Below, piece by piece: positions 5,922-9,652 of a DNA stretch of 9,652 bases. The notes under the pieces are model-generated. The model worked only from the letters and a program-made list of their open reading frames with translations. It was not told the DNA's origin and did not search any database. A program made the translations under genes and the position numbers. Where the stretch lies: positions 1 to 9,652 of the forward strand of contig CAZMCT010000135.1 of the NCBI GenBank assembly GCA_964564785.1, given 5' to 3'. The DNA is from CAZMCT01 sp964564785 (lineage in GTDB: Bacteria > Planctomycetota > Phycisphaerae > UBA1845 > Fen-1342). The number at the start of each line of letters is the position of its first letter. The first letter of the stretch is position 1.

Positions 5922-6869
5922 ATGCCGAAAGTCCAGAGCTGTCAGCCGCTTGCGGAAAACTGTGCCCCGGGGCGCGGCTGCCCGACGCTCGATTTCCGGG
6001 AATGGCTGGAGCAGCGCCGGCTGGAGTTCGACCAGGCCCTGGACCAGCACCTGAAAACGATCGAATCCGCAACTCCGCCGCACAGTCGGCTCTACGCCGC
6101 CGTACAGTATTCGTTGCGATTGGGCGGCAAGCGCCTGCGGCCGGTCTTGGTGCTGGAGTGTTCACGCGTCTGCGGCGGTCAGTCGGAAGCGGCCCTGCCC
6201 GCGGCGCTGGCGATCGAATTCATGCACACGTTCTCGTTGATCCACGACGACCTCCCGGCGATGGATGACGACGAGTTCCGCCGCGGCCAGCCGACGAATC
6301 ACCGGGTGTTTGGCGAGGGGTTGGCCGTGCTCGCCGGCGATTGGCTGGCGGCCGGCGCGTTCCGCCTGCTGGCGAGTGCGCCGTGTGCCCCGGCAACGAC
6401 GCGGGCGCTGGTCGAGTCGCTCGCGGCCGGGACGCTGGCGATGATCGAGGGGCAGGCGGCCGACCTGGCGGGTGAAAAGTCCGCTCCGGATGGTGAACTG
6501 GTCCGATATATCCATGAGCGGAAGACGGCCGCCCTGATCGAGGCCTGCTGCCGGCTGGGAGCGACGTGTGCCGGGGCCGCGGAGGAATCGGTGGCCGCGC
6601 TGGCGTGTTACGGACGGCACCTGGGACTGGCGTTTCAGATCGTGGACGACCTGCTGGACGTGACCGGGACGACGGAGCAGTTGGGCAAACGGGTCGGGAA
6701 GGACGTCGAGTCGCACAAGCAGACGTATCCGGCGGCGTTCGGCGTGGAGGAGAGTCGGGCGGCGGCGGGGCGAGAAGTGGCGGCGGCGGTGGCAGCGCTC
6801 GAGCGGTTTGGGCCGGCGGGCGAACGGCTGCGGGAGTTGGCGCGGTATGTGGCGGAGCGTGACCGCTGA
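5922..6869 (+). CDS. ispA: Short-chain polyprenyl diphosphate synthase (farnesyl/geranylgeranyl)
   Basis: Condenses IPP with DMAPP and growing allylic diphosphates in the cytoplasm. The protein has 315 residues, all-alpha. Conserved regions: LGGKRLRP (68-75, IPP-binding Arg/Lys), the first Asp-rich motif DDLPAMD (109-115) followed by DDEFRRG, GD-W-L (139-142), KTAALI (201-206) and the second Asp-rich motif QIVDDLLDV (239-247), then GK-x-V-GKD-x-x-x-x-K-x-T-Y-P. The aromatic Phe five residues before the first Asp and the two-residue insertion in the first motif match bacterial farnesyl diphosphate synthases, but a geranylgeranyl product cannot be excluded. The first 22 or so residues are an extra, Cys-containing tail not needed for the fold; no other in-frame start was seen. 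It lies 29 bases before dxs and is co-transcribed with it. Confidence 0.93.
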   Translation: MPKVQSCQPLAENCAPGRGCPTLDFREWLEQRRLEFDQALDQHLKTIESATPPHSRLYAAVQYSLRLGGKRLRPVLVLECSRVCGGQSEAALPAALAIEFMHTFSLIHDDLPAMDDDEFRRGQPTNHRVFGEGLAVLAGDWLAAGAFRLLASAPCAPATTRALVESLAAGTLAMIEGQAADLAGEKSAPDGELVRYIHERKTAALIEACCRLGATCAGAAEESVAALACYGRHLGLAFQIVDDLLDVTGTTEQLGKRVGKDVESHKQTYPAAFGVEESRAAAGREVAAAVAALERFGPAGERLRELARYVAERDR

Positions 6870-6887
6870 GGGCTCGGGCGTACGTGC

Positions 6888-6892
6888 GAGGT
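6888..6892 (+). promoter_or_regulatory. Ribosome binding site fixing the dxs start
   Basis: GAGGT lies 6 bases before the ATG at 6899. The GTG at 6884 in the same frame has no such site, so the ATG is preferred. Confidence 0.65.
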
Positions 6893-6898
6893 AGGTCG

Positions 6899-8809
6899 AT
6901 GAAGCGGATACTGAACTCGATCAGCGGGCCGGCGGACGTGCAGGCGCTGTCGATTGCGGAGCTCGAGGAGCTGGCGGGGGAGATCCGCGAACGGATCATC
7001 GAGGTGGTGTGCCGGAACGGGGGGCACCTGGCGAGCAACCTGGGGGTGGTCGAGCTGACGCTGGCGCTGCACCGGGTGTTCGACTTCCGTCAGGACCGGC
7101 TGCTGTGGGACGTGGGGCACCAGTGCTATGTTCACAAGCTGATCACGGGGCGCAACGCGCGTTTCGACACGCTGCGGACGAAGAACGGGATCAGCGGGTT
7201 TCCGAGCACGGCCGAGAGCGAGTTCGACCTGTTCAATGTGGGGCACGCGGGGACCGCGATCGCGACCGCGGTGGGGCTGGCGCGCGGCGACCAGGCGCAG
7301 GGGCGCAGCCGGCGGACGGTGGCGCTGGTCGGTGACGCGAGCATCGTGAACGGAGTGGCGTTCGAGGGTCTGAACCAGGCGGGCACGCTGAAGCGGCAGT
7401 TCCTGGTGATTCTGAACGACAACTCGATGGGCATCGCGCGGACGCAGGGGGGGCTGGCCACGTACCTGGCCCGCTTCCGCGTCAGTGCGCTCTACGAGGA
7501 AGTCAAACACAAGGTACAGCACGTACTGTCGCGCGTGCCGGTGGTCGGCAAGAGCATGCACGAGGTGCTCGAGCACCTCAAGCAGGGCATCAAGTCGACC
7601 GTGTCGCCGCACCAGATCTTCGAGCAGCTCGGCTTCCTGTATGTGGGGCCGGTAGACGGTCACGACCTGCGGCACCTGATCGACCTGCTCCAACTGCTGC
7701 GCGACGTGAACCAGCCGGTGCTGCTGCACGTGCACACCGAGAAAGGCCGCGGCTGCGATTGGGCCTCGAAGGACCCCTGCGCGTTCCACAGCCCGGGAAA
7801 GCTCCAGATCGACGGCGACTCCGTCAGCCCGGTCCAGAGCGACCGCAAGAGCTGGACGACCGCCTTCGCCGAGGCCGTGATCCGGATCATGCACGAGGAC
7901 GAGCGGGTCTTCGCGCTCACCGCCGCCATGCCGGACGGCACCGGCCTGGCGAAGGTGCGCAAGGCGCTGCCCGACCGCGTGCTGGACTGCGGCATCGCGG
8001 AGAGCTGCACGGTTGACATCGCGGCCGGCATGGCGAAGGCGGGGCTGAAGCCGCTGGCGTGCATTTATTCGACCTTCCTTCAGCGGGCGTTCGACCAGGT
8101 GTTCCAGGAAGTCGTGCTCCAGAAGTTGCCGGTGGGTTTCTGCCTCGACCGCGCGGGGCTGGTGGGCGGGGACGGCGCGGTGCACCACGGTTACCTCGAC
8201 ATCCTGTATCTGCGCGGCTTTCAGAACATGGTGCTGATGGCCCCGGCCGACGAGCCGGAGCTCGAGCAGGCCCTGCGGCTGGGTCTGAAGCTGGACGTGC
8301 CGTGGGTCGTGCGCTACCCGCGCGACACGGTGCCCGACGAGCTGGGCAGCGCTCCGCCGTTCTACCTGGGCAAGTGCCGCGTGCTGCGCGAGGGCCCCGA
8401 CGCGACGATCCTGGCGTATGGGGCGCTCGTGGCCCATGCGCTGGCCGCGGCCCGCCGGCTCGAGGCTGAGGACCTGTTCGTCGGCGTGGTGAATGCCCGC
8501 TTCGCCAAGCCCATCGACGAAAACATGGTGGTGACCGCGATCACCCGCGGCACGCCGGTCATCACGCTCGAGGAACACTCGATCAGCGGCGGCTTCGGCA
8601 GCGCCGTGCTGGAGACCGCGAACCGGCTCGGCTTGCCGACCGACGGCGTCATCCGCCTGGGCATGGCCCCCGACCGGTTCTACGAGCACGGCAGCCGCGC
8701 CGACCAGCTCGCCGAAGCGGGCCTGGACGCCGCGAGCGTCGCGGCCGCCGTGCGGCGGGCCATCCTGGTCAGCCGGCAAGTCGAGAGCAGCCCCAAGCTG
8801 AAGCCCTGA
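6899..8809 (+). CDS. dxs: 1-deoxy-D-xylulose-5-phosphate synthase, divergent form
   Basis: Thiamine-diphosphate enzyme that joins pyruvate and glyceraldehyde 3-phosphate, the first and flux-controlling step of the MEP isoprenoid pathway. It has 636 residues, the family's normal length. It carries NGGHLASNLGVVEL (40-53, His43), WDVGHQ (70-75), GFPSTAESEFD (100-110), the cofactor motif GDAS (145-148) to LNDN (172-175), FH with His297, GIAE (365-368, catalytic Glu368), IYSTFLQR (389-396), DRAGLVGGDGAVHHG (417-431) and VRYPR (471-475). Catalytic positions known from E. coli and Deinococcus DXS are kept. Odd points: GDG of the cofactor motif is GDA, and the common GIAEQHAVT is GIAESCTVD. Gly codon use changes sharply near residue 190. 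It forms an operon with ispA. Confidence 0.95.
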   Translation: MKRILNSISGPADVQALSIAELEELAGEIRERIIEVVCRNGGHLASNLGVVELTLALHRVFDFRQDRLLWDVGHQCYVHKLITGRNARFDTLRTKNGISGFPSTAESEFDLFNVGHAGTAIATAVGLARGDQAQGRSRRTVALVGDASIVNGVAFEGLNQAGTLKRQFLVILNDNSMGIARTQGGLATYLARFRVSALYEEVKHKVQHVLSRVPVVGKSMHEVLEHLKQGIKSTVSPHQIFEQLGFLYVGPVDGHDLRHLIDLLQLLRDVNQPVLLHVHTEKGRGCDWASKDPCAFHSPGKLQIDGDSVSPVQSDRKSWTTAFAEAVIRIMHEDERVFALTAAMPDGTGLAKVRKALPDRVLDCGIAESCTVDIAAGMAKAGLKPLACIYSTFLQRAFDQVFQEVVLQKLPVGFCLDRAGLVGGDGAVHHGYLDILYLRGFQNMVLMAPADEPELEQALRLGLKLDVPWVVRYPRDTVPDELGSAPPFYLGKCRVLREGPDATILAYGALVAHALAAARRLEAEDLFVGVVNARFAKPIDENMVVTAITRGTPVITLEEHSISGGFGSAVLETANRLGLPTDGVIRLGMAPDRFYEHGSRADQLAEAGLDAASVAAAVRRAILVSRQVESSPKLKP

Positions 8810-8821
8810 TAGGCGCAGACA

Positions 8822-8875
8822 CGCGGCGGCGCGTCAGCACCCCGCGCGCCGCGAACGCTGACGCGCAGCGCCGCG
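8822..8875. terminator. Strong hairpin between convergent dxs and lipoprotein genes
   Basis: GCGCGTCAGC (8829-8838) pairs perfectly with GCTGACGCGC (8857-8866). The stem continues through CGCGGCG (8822-8828) and CGCCGCG (8869-8875) with a 2-base bulge. The loop has 18 bases. There is no T-run, so it is not a textbook terminator, but its place between two converging genes suits a two-way transcription barrier or mRNA-protecting structure. Confidence 0.45.
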
Positions 8876-8906
8876 GTCGAATCGGGTCAAGGAGTGCGAG
8901 CTTGTC

Positions 8907-9407
8907 CTACTTCCACCGCACGACAAGAAGGGTGCTGCGCTGCGGCTCGACCCAGGCGTCTTCCTGATAGTGAATCGAAGTTCCCCGGTCAGTGCTGTAC
9001 GCGCTTGAGGTTCCACGGGTGCGCGCGATGAGCGGCTGGGTCGAGTGGCCGGTGTCAATTTCCGCGGCGCCACAACTCGCCTTCTCCATCAGCAGTGAAC
9101 CGCTCGTGATTAGCCGCTTGCTCAGCCAGACGACTGCGCTGCCGTTGTTCTTCTTCACGTAGTCGAGCACATCTCTTGTAGCAGACGCGTTCGCGAAGAA
9201 CGGTTGGTTGTGCCAGATGTCGATGATCCCGAGCACTTCGTACGGCCGGTCCGGAAGGCCTTCGTAGACTTCGACCCCTTCCACGACACGGACGAATGCG
9301 GACCCCGTCGGCCAGTTCTGCGGGCCGCGGTACTGAAGGAACTCGACTTGGGGGCCACAACCCGTCATCGCAACCATGCTACCCATCAGGACCACAATTG
9401 TTCGCAT
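8907..9407 (-). CDS. Small putative lipoprotein of unknown function
   Basis: I do not recognise this 166-residue protein. The N-terminus is a lipoprotein signal, MRTIVVLMGSMVAMTGC, with Cys17 as the lipidated residue. The mature part has a Y-E-V-L-G-I-I strand (56-62) followed by a helix-like stretch and K-K-N-N-G-S-A-V-V-W (85-94). This layout, 'LG-x-I ... helix ... GA-x-A-V', recalls YbjQ/RcsF-type small surface lipoproteins, but the likeness is weak. The C-terminal half is Ser/Thr-rich with a single Cys112. A strong AGGAGG site stands 7 bases before the ATG. GC content and codon choice look less biased than in the neighbours, which hints at separate origin. It converges on dxs and has a possible promoter of its own. 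Confidence 0.75.
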   Translation of the reverse strand: MRTIVVLMGSMVAMTGCGPQVEFLQYRGPQNWPTGSAFVRVVEGVEVYEGLPDRPYEVLGIIDIWHNQPFFANASATRDVLDYVKKNNGSAVVWLSKRLITSGSLLMEKASCGAAEIDTGHSTQPLIARTRGTSSAYSTDRGTSIHYQEDAWVEPQRSTLLVVRWK

Positions 9408-9414
9408 CGGGCAT

Positions 9415-9420
9415 CCTCCT
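9415..9420 (-). promoter_or_regulatory. Ribosome binding site of the small lipoprotein gene
   Basis: AGGAGG on the minus strand, 7 bases before the ATG at 9407. It is the main evidence, with the lipobox, that this frame is a real gene. Confidence 0.75.
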
Positions 9421-9453
9421 CAATCGAATGCAGCCTGGACCATGCAAGTGATG

Positions 9454-9481
9454 ATGCTACCACTCACCGGACTTGGTACAA
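9454..9481 (-). promoter_or_regulatory. Possible promoter of the small lipoprotein gene
   Basis: On the minus strand TTGTAC (9481-9476), 16 bases, then TAGCAT (9459-9454). It would start transcription near 9447, leaving a leader of about 40 bases. Both boxes are four-of-six matches, so it is tentative. Confidence 0.3.
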
Positions 9482-9553
9482 GAAGCTGTGGTGTCCCGCT
9501 ACGCGCACACACACATCCTACCGTGGCTCGGGTCGAACGGGGGCCGGGACTGC

Positions 9554-9578
9554 GCTCGGGTTGGCACAGCGCCCGAGC
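9554..9578. repeat. Hairpin with 7-base arms
   Basis: GCTCGGG (9554-9560) and CCCGAGC (9572-9578) pair around 11 bases. No T-run follows. It lies in the gene-free end of the window, and its role is unknown. Confidence 0.35.
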
Positions 9579-9595
9579 CGACCATGTATGACCAA

Positions 9596-9627
9596 TCAGC
9601 CGGGATTATTCACCATCCCGGTGCTGA
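9596..9627. repeat. Long bulged hairpin near the window end
   Basis: CCGGGAT (9600-9606) pairs with ATCCCGG (9615-9621) around TATTCACC. The stem is extended by TCAG (9596-9599) with CTGA (9624-9627) after a 2-base bulge, about 11 pairs in all. No T-run follows on either strand. It may be a terminator-like structure, a repeat, or the edge of an element that continues outside the window. The rest of 9408-9652 holds no gene that I can support. Confidence 0.45.
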
Positions 9628-9652
9628 TAGCATAACGCGTTGCGGCGGGGGC

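Noticed and set aside
5835..6083. N-terminal extension of aat up to an earlier start
   Set aside because: The extra 83 residues lie opposite the ispA coding sequence and have no counterpart in the Aat family, whose homology begins at the ATG at 5834.
6635..8779. 714-residue minus-strand open frame opposite ispA and dxs
   Set aside because: Its composition (rich in His, Gln, Arg and Val) is typical of the antisense of a GC-rich gene, and the plus strand carries clear ispA and dxs motifs throughout.
9204..9635. Plus-strand frame of 143 residues at the window end
   Set aside because: It overlaps the lipoprotein gene antisense, has no good ribosome site, and shows no domain-like sequence.
9596..9652. 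Possible terminal repeat of an insertion sequence
   Set aside because: The hairpin wording vaguely recalls insertion-sequence ends, but no transposase, matching second end or target duplication is visible.

Overview
The window is a chromosomal stretch of very GC-rich bacterial DNA, most likely from a planctomycete, possibly Phycisphaerae-like. Three things support this. One is a large secreted beta-propeller protein that ends in a dockerin type I domain with the 'FDDINPFVLAL' style of repeat. The second is a DUF4198 protein encoded just before it. The third is an unusual DXS variant. The taxonomic call is an inference from protein style; there is no rRNA or other marker gene here. I see no tRNA, rRNA, CRISPR array, transposase or phage gene.

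Layout. Positions 24-4156 carry three minus-strand genes, read right to left: a secreted DUF4198 protein, then a VPS10/BNR-repeat dockerin protein whose start overlaps the DUF4198 stop (ATGA), then a membrane-anchored alpha/beta hydrolase. Positions 4157-4568 are the only long gene-free stretch. It is dense in inverted repeats and has a terminator-like hairpin on the plus strand although both flanking genes are on the minus strand. Positions 4569-5834 hold two minus-strand housekeeping-type genes: aat (leucyl/phenylalanyl-tRNA-protein transferase), then a lipoprotein peroxiredoxin of the Bcp/PrxQ type. Divergent from aat, positions 5922-8809 hold a compact isoprenoid operon: a short-chain polyprenyl diphosphate synthase (ispA-like) and dxs, the first enzyme of the MEP pathway. 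A strong hairpin separates dxs from a convergent small lipoprotein gene (8907-9407) of unknown function and visibly lower GC. The last 245 bases hold a possible promoter and two hairpins but no gene.

How the genes work together. dxs makes deoxyxylulose 5-phosphate for the MEP route to IPP/DMAPP, and the IspA-like enzyme condenses these into farnesyl (or geranylgeranyl) diphosphate; both are driven from one likely promoter in front of ispA. The DUF4198/VPS10-dockerin pair is translationally coupled and exported, so the two proteins probably act together at the cell surface, with an unknown role. Aat tags proteins for ClpS/ClpAP degradation. The peroxiredoxin lipoprotein would detoxify peroxides in the periplasm.

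Most of the window is ordinary core metabolism. The places worth a second look are the 4157-4568 intergenic region, the divergent DXS signature motifs together with the codon-usage break inside dxs, the CxC peroxiredoxin, and the coupled surface-protein pair. I found no convincing new multi-gene system.
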